A stretch of DNA of 64,000 bases from Aureimonas glaciei (GCF_014643375.1 NZ_BMJJ01000014.1:62001-126000); one strand, 5' to 3'. Counted from the first letter of the stretch, positions 28,900 through 40,551 are shown. Translations and numbers: made by a program. Notes: generated by a model not told the origin, from the sequence alone.

Positions 28900-29166
28900 T
28901 CGCGGCATAACGCGCGAAAAGAGGCGCACCGGGAACGAGAGCACCATGGCGACGGAAAAGCCGCCTAGAGCCACAACGAGTACTACCGGCACGGCCCACA
29001 AGATCAGCACCAGAACGGCGACTATCGCCAGGACGATCAGGTTTCGGAGGGCTCCGGAGATCGGGATTGGCGTCGGTCGACGAGGCGAGGACCGTATCGC
29101 AGGAATCCGCTCTATGATGCTGACGCTTTTATCCGACCTCACGACTTGCTTCCGCGGCTCCTCCAT
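28873..29166 (-). pseudogene. Possible N-terminal fragment of an AI-2E-type membrane permease
   Basis: A 97-residue frame with two hydrophobic helices (about residues 40-62 and 64-82) and FPVRLFSRVMPRSLA, resembling the first helices of AI-2E/PerM-family exporters. The frame ends shortly after, next to the DUF6894 fragment, suggesting a deletion joined two broken genes. It could also be a real small membrane protein. Confidence 0.4.
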
Positions 29167-29844
29167 TGCGACGCCTTTCCTAAAAGGCGGAAACAGCGCC
29201 GTGGCATCAACGTTCCTCGGTTACTCTTGATACTGGAGAAAGGCTTGGTCCTGAAGCGTGATCGCGCTTCGCTGGAGCCCAGTCCCGGGCCTGCTTTGAT
29301 CGCGAGCAGATGCTACCACGCCCTAGGCAGCCGATGAATCATGAGCGCACTGCCGTTGAGTCAATCGAGAGGACGCTGATACGTCAGATCATGGCTGCGG
29401 CGCTTGCGCTCGCTCTTGCAGGAGTCCAACCATGGCTTTGACCGACGCTCATGGTCCAGATCGGATGCATTCCGGGCAGGTCGTTGTCGCAACCAAAGCC
29501 TAGTTGGGACCGCCGGTGACCACCCCTTTGGCGATTCCGTCCTACATCGCGATCAAAGGCGCGGACGAGATCGGCGACGTTACCACCGAGCTACTCCACA
29601 CGTGGGACACGATCCTTGTCGGATGGAGAGTCTCGCCTGCCAGGCCAAAGCGTAAACGTAGGCTCCGGGCGGACCCTACCTCCTGTTGGCGCGCACCTAC
29701 AGGAAGCAGCAGAACCCCATCCCTGGCATGCGGCTTGCGCGAGTTGCGCCCGGATTGACGGATTGTTCTGGAGCAACTGGTGGACCAACGTAGCAGGTCG
29801 GTGACCGGGGACCAGGTGCTGGTCAGGGCCTTTGCCGATCCGGG
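29167..29844. other. Intergenic stretch without a supported gene
   Basis: About 680 bases. Short frames exist on both strands, but none has a recognisable family, a good ribosome site and steady codon use together. Confidence 0.5.
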
Positions 29845-30999
29845 TCAGAGTCCCTCGAGGGCCCTCGTCATGTCCGCCAGGAGATCATCGACGTGCTCCA
29901 AGCCGATGGACAGGCGGAGCAAATCGTCTCCGATCCCACAGAGACGCCGCTCTTCCGGATCCATCGAAGCGTGGGTCATGGTTGCGGGGTGAGCGACAAG
30001 ACTTTCCACTCCTCCAAGGGACTCGGCCAGCGTGAAGAGTTTCAGCCCGGTGAGCAGAGTACGGATCGCCGGAACGCCGCCGGACAGTTCGAAGCTCAGC
30101 ATGGCGCCAAATCCGAGTTGTTGCCGCTTTGCGAGCAGGTGACCGGGGTGGGAGGGTAGCCCTGGGTAATGAACTGCCGTCACCTTTGGATGAGCGCTCA
30201 GCAGACCGGCGATACGCGCCGCACTCTCCTGTTGACGCTCTAGGCGGGCAAACAGGGTCTTGAGACCACGAAGCGTCAGATAGGCGTCGTACGGCGATCC
30301 TGTGACGCCAGTGCAGTTGGCCCACGAACCGAGCTCCTCGGCAGCCGCCTTATCCGCAGACACCACGGCTCCCCCAATGACGTCAGAGTGACCGTTCAGG
30401 TACTTGGTCGTGGAGTGGACAACGAAATCAGCGCCCAGTCTCAACGGTTGTTGAAGTGCAGGAGAGAGGAAGGTGTTGTCCACGACCACCTGTCCTCCCA
30501 CTGCATGGGCCGCGTCGGCGGCAGCCTTGATATCGACGATCCGCATCAAGGGGTTGGATGGAGTTTCCAGGAGCAACAGCCTTGGTCTCCTGGCAAGTGA
30601 GGATGCCAACGCGCCCTCGTCTGTCTGGTCAACGAACTCGACGTTGAAAGCACCCTTGCGTTGACGCCCTTTCAGCAGCCGATTGGTACCGCCATAACAG
30701 TCGTGCGGCGCGACCACCGTTTCGCCGACCTTCAGCATCGAAAGGACCAGGTCGATGGCCGACATTCCGGAACTGGTGACCACGGTTCCAGCGCCTCCCT
30801 CCAACTCCGACAGAGCTTCCGCCAGCAGGTCCCGCGTGGGATTGGCAAAGCGGGAGTAGTCGTACTGCCGCTTCTCGTCGAAGCCGGCGAATGTGTAATT
30901 GGTCGAAAGGTACAACGGCGGCATCACGGCGCCAAAGGTCGGGTCGCGGTCGACCCCTGCGCGGACAGCCGCAGTTTCTGGTTCTCTGGTCACCGGCAT
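29845..30999 (-). CDS. metB: Cystathionine gamma-synthase / trans-sulfuration enzyme
   Basis: PLP enzyme of the Cys/Met metabolism family, 384 residues. It joins O-succinylhomoserine with cysteine on the route to methionine, or carries out a related sulfur exchange. LYLSTNYTFAGFDEKRQYDY and YSRFANPTRD open the fold; TVVTSSGMSAIDLVLSML and PHDCYGGTNRL follow. The PLP lysine is in HSTTKYLNGHSDVIGG. LAESLGGVESLVAHPATMTH closes the active site. The exact substrate cannot be fixed from sequence alone. Confidence 0.88.
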   Translation of the reverse strand: MPVTREPETAAVRAGVDRDPTFGAVMPPLYLSTNYTFAGFDEKRQYDYSRFANPTRDLLAEALSELEGGAGTVVTSSGMSAIDLVLSMLKVGETVVAPHDCYGGTNRLLKGRQRKGAFNVEFVDQTDEGALASSLARRPRLLLLETPSNPLMRIVDIKAAADAAHAVGGQVVVDNTFLSPALQQPLRLGADFVVHSTTKYLNGHSDVIGGAVVSADKAAAEELGSWANCTGVTGSPYDAYLTLRGLKTLFARLERQQESAARIAGLLSAHPKVTAVHYPGLPSHPGHLLAKRQQLGFGAMLSFELSGGVPAIRTLLTGLKLFTLAESLGGVESLVAHPATMTHASMDPEERRLCGIGDDLLRLSIGLEHVDDLLADMTRALEGL

Positions 31000-31167
31000 G
31001 CGTCACTCCATTTCCCCTGGCTGTTTCTTCAAGGCGAGTGCGGCTCGACCACCGTCACCTATGACGACGGCCAAATGGGCCTGTTCCGGGCACGGGGGGA
31101 CCGGAAATGATTTCCGATCCGCCTTTGGGCGTTCCAAGCATTCAAGCCAACAATATGCCGGGTGCGC

Positions 31168-32784
<1,617 letters not shown>

Positions 32785-33044
32785 TCAGCGGAGTCTCGCG
32801 AAACCGCAGTCTCGGTTGCTCCAGATTGTCATGACCGACTACCATCGAAGCTGGTCGCAAGACCGATCCGCCAACTCCGCGCCAGAAGCGGAACGCCCTG
32901 ACACGTTGGCGCTGCACGTATCCCGTCAGCGGCTCGGTCCCGAACATCAGTCAGACGCAGCCGAGGTTCAGCGAAAACTGAGACGAACTTAGCGACCCGC
33001 CTCCGACCACGACAATGAATATTATTGCTCTTTCAGTGCAATTA

Positions 33045-33058
33045 TCCTCATATGAGGA
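33045..33058. promoter_or_regulatory. Palindrome upstream of lysR
   Basis: TCCTCATATGAGGA, a perfect 14-base palindrome 24 bases before the LysR start and within the divergent ctaD-lysR space (32770-33081). It may be an autoregulatory site; no other element is evident there. Confidence 0.4.
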
Positions 33059-33081
33059 ACGCGTCCTAACTGGGAAATTTG

Positions 33082-33933
33082 ATGGATACCGAACTGGCAC
33101 GCACCTTCCTCGAGATCGTCTCGACGAGGAGCTTCATACGCGCCGCAGAGCGCCTCCACATAAGCCAGACCGCCGTCAGTGCCCGGGTACGAACCTTGGA
33201 AGATCGGCTCGGTCGTTCCTTGTTCGTCCGCAACAAGTCAGGCGCTACTCTCACTCCGGCCGGTGAACAGTTCCTCCGCTATGCCCCAGGCTTCGTACAG
33301 CTATGGGAGCGGGCTCGGCATCAGGTTGCGGTACCCCCAGGCCGACGCGCACTTCTATCGGTCGGGGGCGAACTCAGCCTTTGGCATCCATTGTTGATCG
33401 ACTGGCTCCTTTGGATGAAAAGATGCGCTCCCGACATCGCGTTGCGGATGAGCGTGGACCTTGCGGCCGATCTGGCGAGGCAGGTCGCCGATGGCTTGCT
33501 GGATCTGGCAATCATGTATGCTCCGCAGCAACGACCTGGCCTGAAGGTCGAGCTGCTGCTGGAGGAAAAACTCGTGCTCGTAAGATGCGGCGGCGAGAAC
33601 GGGAGCTCGGACTTTTCCGATTACGTCTATGTCGATTGGGGTTCGGACTTCACGGCGCAGCATAACCTCAGCTTCCCGGATCTCGCCAATCCCGGGCTTT
33701 TCGTCGGCCTCGGCCCCTTGGGCCTGGACTACATCCTCGCTGCGGGAGGATCCGGATATTTTCGCCTCAGCGCCGTCCGCCCGCATCTGGCCGCTAAGCG
33801 ACTTCACCTGGTTCCGAAGGCACCGGAGTTCTCTCACCACACGTACGCGGTGTACTCGGCTACCACGGACGAAGCACTGATTCAGTCTGCCCTGGAGGGG
33901 ATGCGGGCGGTGGCGGGCCAGAGGGAAGCATAG
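33082..33933 (+). CDS. LysR-family transcriptional regulator
   Basis: The N-terminal winged helix reads LARTFLEIVSTRSFIRAAER followed by LHISQTAVSARVRTLEDRLG, the classic LysR pattern. The C-terminal effector domain starts near residue 90. A TTG precedes the ATG by one codon; the ATG is preferred. It is divergent from the orphan ctaD and could control it, but the effector is unknown. Confidence 0.9.
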   Translation: MDTELARTFLEIVSTRSFIRAAERLHISQTAVSARVRTLEDRLGRSLFVRNKSGATLTPAGEQFLRYAPGFVQLWERARHQVAVPPGRRALLSVGGELSLWHPLLIDWLLWMKRCAPDIALRMSVDLAADLARQVADGLLDLAIMYAPQQRPGLKVELLLEEKLVLVRCGGENGSSDFSDYVYVDWGSDFTAQHNLSFPDLANPGLFVGLGPLGLDYILAAGGSGYFRLSAVRPHLAAKRLHLVPKAPEFSHHTYAVYSATTDEALIQSALEGMRAVAGQREA

Positions 33934-34563
33934 TTCTCCGAGGCCGCTTCAATCGACTCCCGGACTGGCGCCAGCAGCCGTCTTGATCACAAGCAACCGG
34001 ATCTCGCTCCCTCGGCTCCATACGGACTGCAGATAACGCCCAGGACCATCAAGTGCGCCCTTCCCTCGCACCATGGGATTCGGGTCGCGATACATCGTGG
34101 GCACCGACGGACGAGCATCTCGCTCTTCGACAGTCGGCGCGCATGGCTGTCGGAGAGAAAGCGCCGGTCATAACTGACGGCGAACTGAAATCGAGCGGTG
34201 ACGGAACGGGTTTGGCCTGGTTCCAACCCGGCCGGTACGTGAATGGGTTGCCACCTAGGTGGCGCTTTGTACGCGCCGACGCAGGTCAACCTCGCACTTC
34301 CCAGGCTCGTCCGCGCATGCGGTGACAACATCACATGCACGCAAGGCTGAGTGCAACTTTATTGCACGTACCGTGCATTGAGTTTCGTTTTCCTTTCCGT
34401 TCGTTGCTGCCATCTTCTTCAAAGGGATCAGGTTCGGTGAGCGTCGATCCAGAAACTGGGAGGCTTGGGTCCGTTCCCGGACTTGGTCCCGTCTAGAGCG
34501 AAGCGCGAGGCAGCGGACTCTCCGACACAGGGCGATCCGTGGATATCTGAAAGGACGCATCAA
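33934..34563. other. Intergenic stretch with two palindromes
   Basis: About 630 bases without a supported gene. GCCACCTAGGTGGC lies at 34250-34263. TGCACG-TAC-CGTGCA at 34363-34377 resembles the half-sites of the NsrR-like operators near 41700 and lies about 190 bases before the DUF6522 gene. Confidence 0.45.
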
Positions 34564-35202
34564 ATGACGGTTGCAATGCAAAGTGGCCCCGTGTCGAGGC
34601 AAGGTGAAGCGTTTCAGATGGACGGTTCGGTTCTCGCTCGCGCATTCAATATGCCAATTGCCCACTTCATGCTTGAGATGCGCCGCGGCAATGTCCACGG
34701 GATAGTCGAGCGTGGGACAGACGAGGATGACGGCCAGCATCGTCTGTCCTTCCGTTACCGCGGCCGCGAGCTGCGCATGACAGTCGATCGCGACGGAAAC
34801 GTGAGCGAGCAAGACTTACGCACTTCAACTTACCCCGCGAGAAAGGACGTCCTTAGATCGCGGCTCAGGCAGGTTCTGGTTGAGCAGGCCGCGGCCCACT
34901 CGCCAATCACCTACGCCCGCTTGGCGGAGCGCATCGGTTTCCGGTCGGGCCGGGCGATCAAGACGATCGACTCCGCGCTTGAAGAGATGATGGACGACGA
35001 CGTTCAGGGTAACCGGCCCTTCCTAGCCGCGATTGCTCTGGAGAGCGTTGTTCCGGGCATCCCTCCAGAATGGTTCTTCCGCAAGGCCCGCAGCGCCGGA
35101 AGATTCGATGGCGAGCCCAAGGGGAACGAGGCTTACGCGTTCCACGCCAAGCAGCTGCAGGGAGCCATTCACTTCTATGGTGATGAGACTTCCGTGTCTT
35201 GA
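34564..35202 (+). CDS. DUF6522-type protein with a C-terminal extra domain
   Basis: From ATG 34564 (AAGGACG upstream) a 212-residue protein. Residues 20-85 (VLARAFNMPIAHFMLEMRRG followed by GIVERGTDEDDGQHRLSF) fit the DUF6522 family, whose function is unknown. Residues 95-212 form a second helical domain with ITYARLAERIGF, typical of a helix-turn-helix, and FHAKQLQGAIHFYG near the end. Fusion of the two parts in one protein is worth noting. A palindrome similar to NsrR sites lies upstream. Confidence 0.6.
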   Translation: MTVAMQSGPVSRQGEAFQMDGSVLARAFNMPIAHFMLEMRRGNVHGIVERGTDEDDGQHRLSFRYRGRELRMTVDRDGNVSEQDLRTSTYPARKDVLRSRLRQVLVEQAAAHSPITYARLAERIGFRSGRAIKTIDSALEEMMDDDVQGNRPFLAAIALESVVPGIPPEWFFRKARSAGRFDGEPKGNEAYAFHAKQLQGAIHFYGDETSVS

Positions 35203-35247
35203 GCGCGCCTGCCCCCAGCAGGGCGCCGATTTAGAAAGGAGGCTACA

Positions 35248-35952
35248 ATGCTCACAGCTAGAGATGTCATGACCACAGAGGTCGTGACGGTTGGACCCCA
35301 GGACACCGTCAAGAACGTTGCGTTGCTGATGACGACGTATGGCATCAGCGCCGTTCCGGTCGTCGACGACGGAGGACTGATTGGGATCGTCAGCGAGGGA
35401 GACCTCCTCCACCGGGACGAGCTTGGTACCTGTGGACACCATCGTTCCTGGTGGCTGGAACTGCTGACCGGGAATGCCGCCCTCGCGGCAGAATATATCA
35501 AATCCCACGCTCAACATGTGGCCGACGTCATGACGGACAGGGTCTTCACAACGACTCCAGACACGCCCGTGGCGGAGATCGCGGAGATTCTCGAAACCAA
35601 GCGCGTCAAGCGACTACCCGTCATGAAGGATGGCAAGGTGGTCGGCATCGTCAGCCGTGCAAACCTCGTTAGCGCAATTGCGAAGGCGCAGCGGCCCTTG
35701 GTAGGAGCAGCCAACGACGATGTCGGTATTCGCAGCCGCATTCTGCAGGAGCTCAGAATGGAGCCTTGGTCGACGGCCAGGGCGGGTGATGTCGCGGTGG
35801 AGGATGGCATTGTCCTCTTGCGCGGATATTACAATTCTGTCGCCGAACGGGATGCCTGTCATGTACTCATCGAGAATGTCGACGGTGTCCGGCGGATTGA
35901 GGATCAGCGGTCTATGCTGGTCCTGCCCCTGTCGGAATACCCAGCTATTTGA
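35248..35952 (+). CDS. CBS-pair protein with BON domain
   Basis: A 234-residue cytoplasmic protein with an excellent ribosome site (AAAGGAGG). The first CBS motif is VMTTEVVTVGPQDTVKNVAL with GISAVPVVDDGGLIGIVSEG; the second is DVMTDRVFTTTPDTPVAEIA with VKRLPVMKDGKVVGIVSRAN. A BON-like segment (about 160-225) follows with DVAVEDGIVLLRGYYNS. CBS pairs usually sense adenine nucleotides. The family is common in rhizobia but lacks a defined role. It follows the DUF6522 gene by 45 bases and is likely in the same operon. Confidence 0.85.
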   Translation: MLTARDVMTTEVVTVGPQDTVKNVALLMTTYGISAVPVVDDGGLIGIVSEGDLLHRDELGTCGHHRSWWLELLTGNAALAAEYIKSHAQHVADVMTDRVFTTTPDTPVAEIAEILETKRVKRLPVMKDGKVVGIVSRANLVSAIAKAQRPLVGAANDDVGIRSRILQELRMEPWSTARAGDVAVEDGIVLLRGYYNSVAERDACHVLIENVDGVRRIEDQRSMLVLPLSEYPAI

Positions 35953-36210
35953 AGCTTAGCGTCAATCGCTACAGGCCTGTGTCGCGGTAGGGTCCGCTGC
36001 TGAAACGTATATCGACGCTACGGCTGAAACGATGCGCCTTTAGCTACGATCGAGGCTGCCAAGTCGCTGGATCTCATTGGACCTAGGTCGCGGTATTGGC
36101 CAAAGGGAAACGTCAGACCAACGAACCGGAGGCCGCCAAGACACCTTAATGCTTGGATATGGCCGAAAATATTTGATGACGTGCCACCGCACTAAAACCA
36201 GGAGAGTAAC

Positions 36211-36438
36211 TTGTCTGATTTCACAATAAAAGCAAAGAAGAATGGGCCTTACATTGTGAAGGGCAACATCCGGCTGGTTGATACCGCTGGAAACGTCTAC
36301 ACGTCAAAATCATTGACGGCGCTTTGTCGCTGCGGCGCATCGACCACCAAACCTTTTTCTGACGGCACCCACTCGAAAATCGGTTTCGTGGCAGCGGAAG
36401 AGGCCGTTCCCGCCTCGCAGGAGCAGCCCGATACGTGA
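36211..36438 (+). CDS. CDGSH iron-sulfur-type protein with a changed ligand
   Basis: A 75-residue protein starting at TTG with AGGAGA five bases upstream. The signature CRCGASTTKPFSDGTH follows the CDGSH pattern CxC-x2-(S/T)-x3-P-x-C-D-G-x-H. However, the third ligand (usually Cys) is Ser50, while Cys39, Cys41 and His54 are kept. Normal proteins of this type hold a redox-active 2Fe-2S cluster with three Cys and one His. A serine ligand would lower cluster stability or redox potential. One base (TCT for TGT) makes the difference, so a sequencing error should be excluded. Confidence 0.75.
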   Translation: MSDFTIKAKKNGPYIVKGNIRLVDTAGNVYTSKSLTALCRCGASTTKPFSDGTHSKIGFVAAEEAVPASQEQPDT

Positions 36439-36730
36439 AGCAGTGCCGACACTACAATGCTGCCACGCTTCGCACCGACCGTTGGCTCAACGACCCTGTT
36501 TCCGCCCACTGCGTCCCTCTTGACCGAAGACCCACGTCAGCAGATCGTCAGCCGACGCGACTCTGCTCCGGAGTTACCGGGGCCCTCGGTGGCTTTGCGC
36601 CGGCAACCTCCACCGTCCATCCTGATCGTCCGTGAAGCTAATTGAGAAGCCCTCCTGACGGCGCTATGACCTCCTCGTTTGCTCGCGCCCCCAATGCACT
36701 GAAGCTGCGGTGGCCGAAGGAGTCCGCGCC

Positions 36731-37930
36731 ATGACCCTTGTCGCTCCCGCCGCACCCCGCTTCGAGCGGGTGACGCTGTCGGTACTGGTCGCCGTCAGCG
36801 TTTGCCATATGCTGAACGACATCATGCAGTCGCTTCTGGCCTCGCTTTATCCGCTCCTGAAGCAGAACTACGATCTCGACTTCGTGCAGATCGGCCTCCT
36901 GACGATGACCTTCCAGGTCACGGCGTCGCTACTTCAGCCGGCAGTCGGCATCGTCACGGACCGCTGGCCACTGCCCTATTCACTCCCAGTCGGAATGCTG
37001 AGCACGATGTGCGGGCTCCTCCTCTACTTTCCCGGGCCGACAGTTTTGCGCTGCTTCTCGTTGCGGCGAGCTTCGTTGGCTTCGGCTCGGCAGTCTTTCA
37101 TCCGGAATCCTCGCGCATCGCACGGCTCGCCTCCGGCGGTCGCCACGGCTTCGCCCAGTCGTTATTCCAGCTCGGCGGAAATGCGGGAACCGCGATCGGC
37201 CCCCTCCTTGCCGCTTTCGTCGTTCTACCCTTCGGTCAGCGCAGCATTGCGTGGTTCGCCTTGATCGCCATGCTGGGGATCGTGATCCTTAGCTGGGCTG
37301 GCCGCTGGTATTCGGCCCAGCAACGATTGAACGCGACTCGCGCGCCAGCCAGCCGCAGCCTCCCCCTGCCCCGCAAGGAGGTGCTCTGGGCCCTCGTCAT
37401 CCTGATCCTGCTGACGGCCACGAAGAATGTCTACATGGCAAGCATCTCCAGCTATTTCACGTTCTTCGTCATCGAGAAGTTTAACCTTACCGTCCGGGAA
37501 GCCCAACTCATGCTGTTCCTGTTCCTCGGAGCAGCGGCGGTCGGCACTTTTGTCGGCGGCCCGATCGGCGATCGGTTGGGCGCTCGCTTCGTGATCTGGT
37601 TCTCGATCCTCGGGGTCATTCCCTTCGCGCTGATGCTCCCCTACGCCGACCTCTTCTTCACCGGCCTTCTCAGCGCCATCATCGGATTGATCCTCGCCTC
37701 AGCGTTCCCGGCGATCGTCGTCTTCGCCCAGGAGCTGCTGCCAGGTCGGGTTGGCCTCGTCGCCGGCATATTCTTCGGCTTCGCCTTCGGTGCGGGAGGT
37801 CTAGGGGCTGCGGTCCTTGGTAGCTTCGCCGACACTCGCGGGATCGAGTTTGTCTACAGCGCCGTGTCTTACCTGCCGCTGCTAGGCCTGACGACGCCTT
37901 TTGCCGCGGATGGGACCCAGCCGGTTGTAG
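36731..37930 (+). pseudogene. Fsr-type MFS exporter with two 1-base deletions
   Basis: Starts at ATG 36731 (GGAG upstream) with VSVCHMLNDIMQSLLASLYP, the Fsr signature, similar to the intact exporter at 8800-10059. The frame is lost near 37030, where SRADSFALLLVAASFVGFGS continues in another frame. It is lost again in a T-run at 37899-37902; adding one T restores LPRMGPSRL and a stop at 37930. Everything else is well conserved, so the breaks are recent or artefacts. Upstream, 36439-36730 has no gene. Confidence 0.8.
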
Positions 37931-38179
37931 CGGTCGGGCGCATGTGGGAACGCGGGGAATCCTATTGGGCGAATCCCTCACCCGCAGATGCGCTCATCAG
38001 GTGACTTTGCCAGCCATGCCGGATCGGAAGGGATTCTCCAGATTAACCCGCCCATGCCTGCTTAAAGGGGCAAACCGAGCAAATCTGCGGCTCGGCTTGC
38101 TTCGCGCCGCGTTGCAGACCCTTGAAGTGTTTGCACGTTCGGCATAGCGGTGGCGACAATCTCTCGATCAGGTAACCTA

Positions 38180-39298
38180 ATGTTCACACCCCCGCCCCTC
38201 CCGGGCGATCCGCCGACGCGGAAGCCTTTCAGGTTCTTCGTCCCCATACTTGCCGGCGCCACGCTTCGTGATCGCGCCATTGCGTGCGTGGGTGCTTTCA
38301 TCGGCATCTGCCTAACAGGATTCATCTGCTCGTCGGCACTGGGGCGCGATCCATTCCTGCCGTTCATCGTGGCGCCGATCGGCGCGTCTGCGGTCTTGCT
38401 CTTCGCGGTCCCCGCCAGTCCGTTAGCTCAGCCGTGGTCGATCATCGGAGGGAACACGGTTTCCGCGCTCGTCGGCATTACCGTAGTCCACTTCGTGGAC
38501 GACCCGATGCTGGCGATCGGCCTTTCCGTCGCGCTGGCCATCGCCGCGATGTCCCTGACACGCTGCCTGCATCCCCCCGGGGGAGCGGCCGCACTGACGG
38601 CAGTGATTGGCGGTCCGACGGTACTGGCGGCGGGGTACGCCTTCGCATTCGTTCCAATCGCCGTCAACTCAGTGGTGCTCGTCCTCCTGGGCCTGTTTTT
38701 CCATCGGTTCTCATCTCACTCGTACCCCCACGTCCCGAAGGCCGCGCCGGTCAACACCCACGGCACATCAGACCTGCCGCCGGCCGCACGTGTCGGCTTT
38801 CGGGCGGAGGACATCCAAGGCGCCCTGGCGGACCTGGGAGAAACCTTCGACATCGACCCGCAGGATCTCGACAGGCTGCTTCGCCGGATCGAGCTGCGTT
38901 CCCTGTTGAGGGAGCACGACGACTTTTCGTGCGCCGACATCATGTCCAGGGACGTGATCTCGGTCAGTCAAATGGCCGACGCCGAAGTGGCACTCGCTCT
39001 GCTGCTGGACCACGGCGTGCGAACGCTGCCGGTCACCGACGAAAGCGGCCGGCTCGTAGGAATAGTGGGACTTCGGGAACTGACCCGGCGTAGCGGTCTC
39101 GTCGGAGATGTGATGGCCGAAGCGGCCATCAGTACCCCCAGGTCCCCCGCCATCGAGTTGATCGGGCCCCTTACCGACGGAATGACGCACTCCGTGGTCA
39201 TCGTCGACGACGACCGGTGGATTCGCGGCCTCGTCACTCAGACGGATCTGCTGTCCGCGATGTCCAGGGTGCTGGCGAGACGGCTGGAGGGGGCGTAG
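38180..39298 (+). CDS. HPP-family membrane protein with CBS pair
   Basis: The N-terminal half is the HPP membrane domain with four helices, including the defining SLTRCLHPPGGAAALTAVIGG. HPP proteins of plants and cyanobacteria have been linked to nitrite transport. Two CBS motifs follow, DIMSRDVISVSQMADAEVAL with VRTLPVTDESGRLVGIVGL, and DVMAEAAIS with HSVVIVDDDRWIRGLVTQTD. ATG 38180 is preferred, but a GTG at 38150 is also in frame. With NirK in the same window, nitrite handling is an attractive but unproven idea. Its end overlaps the convergent gene by 61 bases. Confidence 0.85.
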   Translation: MFTPPPLPGDPPTRKPFRFFVPILAGATLRDRAIACVGAFIGICLTGFICSSALGRDPFLPFIVAPIGASAVLLFAVPASPLAQPWSIIGGNTVSALVGITVVHFVDDPMLAIGLSVALAIAAMSLTRCLHPPGGAAALTAVIGGPTVLAAGYAFAFVPIAVNSVVLVLLGLFFHRFSSHSYPHVPKAAPVNTHGTSDLPPAARVGFRAEDIQGALADLGETFDIDPQDLDRLLRRIELRSLLREHDDFSCADIMSRDVISVSQMADAEVALALLLDHGVRTLPVTDESGRLVGIVGLRELTRRSGLVGDVMAEAAISTPRSPAIELIGPLTDGMTHSVVIVDDDRWIRGLVTQTDLLSAMSRVLARRLEGA

Positions 39299-39975
39299 GC
39301 AGTGCAGGACTTTTCGGTCAGGATCACGTCCATCGGGATGTCGTGCTCCATCGGGTAGATCGTCTCGATCTCCGCTTGCGCATAACCGATGCCAATGACG
39401 TACGGTTTGCGCGCAAGGGCAGCGAGGGTGCGATCGAAGTACCCGCCGCCATATCCCAGCCGATAGCCACGCTTGTCGAATCCGACGACAGGCGCGATCA
39501 CGACGTCCGGAACGACGGTTACGCCGCTCTCCGGAACGGGAATGTTCCAGACTCCCCTGATGAGTGGCTCTCCAGGCGACCAGCTGCGAAACTCCATCGG
39601 GGCGCCCTTGCTCACAACGACGGGAAGAGCAACCGTGCCCCCGTCCGGAAGCGAGTTCTTGACCCAGGGGATCAGATTGGGCTCACCTTTCATCGGCCAG
39701 TAGATGCTGACGACCCTCCCACCTGGCGACGAGAGCAGACGTGACAGCTTGGCGGCTAGGACGGTGTCCATGCTCTTGCGGTCGTCGGCGGCTATTGCTT
39801 TGCGCATCTCGATTAGTCTTGGACGCTCGAACTTGCGCCAGCGGATTACGCCCACAGCTCCGTCAGTTCCGGCATTGTTGGTGCCTGCGAAGTCCGGATC
39901 CAGCTCGTGAAGGAAGCAAGCAGGAGACGAATACTCGCTCGGCTCGTCTCGAGGAAAATCGACATCGTTGCCCAT
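39238..39975 (-). CDS. 5-formyltetrahydrofolate cyclo-ligase
   Basis: Converts 5-formyl-THF to 5,10-methenyl-THF with ATP. The core is FDKRGYRLGYGGGYFDRTLA, the ATP/folate motif, with IYWPMKGEPNL and ALPVVVSKGAPMEFRSW upstream. Its 245 residues exceed the usual 190-200 because of an N-terminal extension of about 50 residues; a later start such as MRKAIAADD is possible. A folate one-carbon enzyme would fit with methanol oxidation in the same replicon. Confidence 0.85.
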   Translation of the reverse strand: MGNDVDFPRDEPSEYSSPACFLHELDPDFAGTNNAGTDGAVGVIRWRKFERPRLIEMRKAIAADDRKSMDTVLAAKLSRLLSSPGGRVVSIYWPMKGEPNLIPWVKNSLPDGGTVALPVVVSKGAPMEFRSWSPGEPLIRGVWNIPVPESGVTVVPDVVIAPVVGFDKRGYRLGYGGGYFDRTLAALARKPYVIGIGYAQAEIETIYPMEHDIPMDVILTEKSCTAYAPSSRLASTLDIADSRSV

Positions 39976-40012
39976 CGCAGCTCCGCCGCTCGCTTGTGCC
40001 CGCCGGGCGGGC

Positions 40013-40327
40013 CTAGATCGCTGAGTAGTATGACATGAGAAAGGCGATAGATACGAACGGCATCAGCGACATGCCTCGATTTCTTGGCACTAGCCACACT
40101 ATAGCGACGCCAATTGCCATCGCCAGAAGGACGCACAGCAAGGCCTGTAGGTAGCCGTAATTCTGGAACGCCATTCCGATTCCTGTGAACGCCGCGCTGG
40201 TTCCCACAGTGGCAGCCGCAGTTGCGACGTTGGTTCTCGGCACATCCCCTTCGACCAGAGCGAGGAAGCTTGGCAGACCGAGACCGATTGCCATGATCAA
40301 AAGAACACTCCCTACAGCCTGGACCAA
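40013..40327 (-). CDS. Small membrane protein, unknown
   Basis: A 104-residue protein with three hydrophobic helices (about residues 5-25, 38-58 with a Gly/Ala face, and 62-82, then a last hydrophobic end). No family is recognised. It lies 37 bases behind the formyl-THF cyclo-ligase on the same strand. Small size and TM layout suggest an inner-membrane accessory protein. Confidence 0.55.
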   Translation of the reverse strand: MVQAVGSVLLIMAIGLGLPSFLALVEGDVPRTNVATAAATVGTSAAFTGIGMAFQNYGYLQALLCVLLAMAIGVAIVWLVPRNRGMSLMPFVSIAFLMSYYSAI

Positions 40328-40551
40328 GGCATCAACTCATTTGCTGGCGGCTTTCATCGCGGTCAAAGCTCGCTATCCATGTGTAAATCACTAAGTGATT
40401 GGCGGCAGGTATTCAAGTTTATCTATTTTTACGCGTACATATTAAATTGCGACTCACCTCAGAAAGATGTTTCGCAAATGCAGGCGCTAACTGCACGAGG
40501 GAAAGCATCCTCGATGGCGACCCAAAATGACAGCAAAAACTGGTGGCCCTG

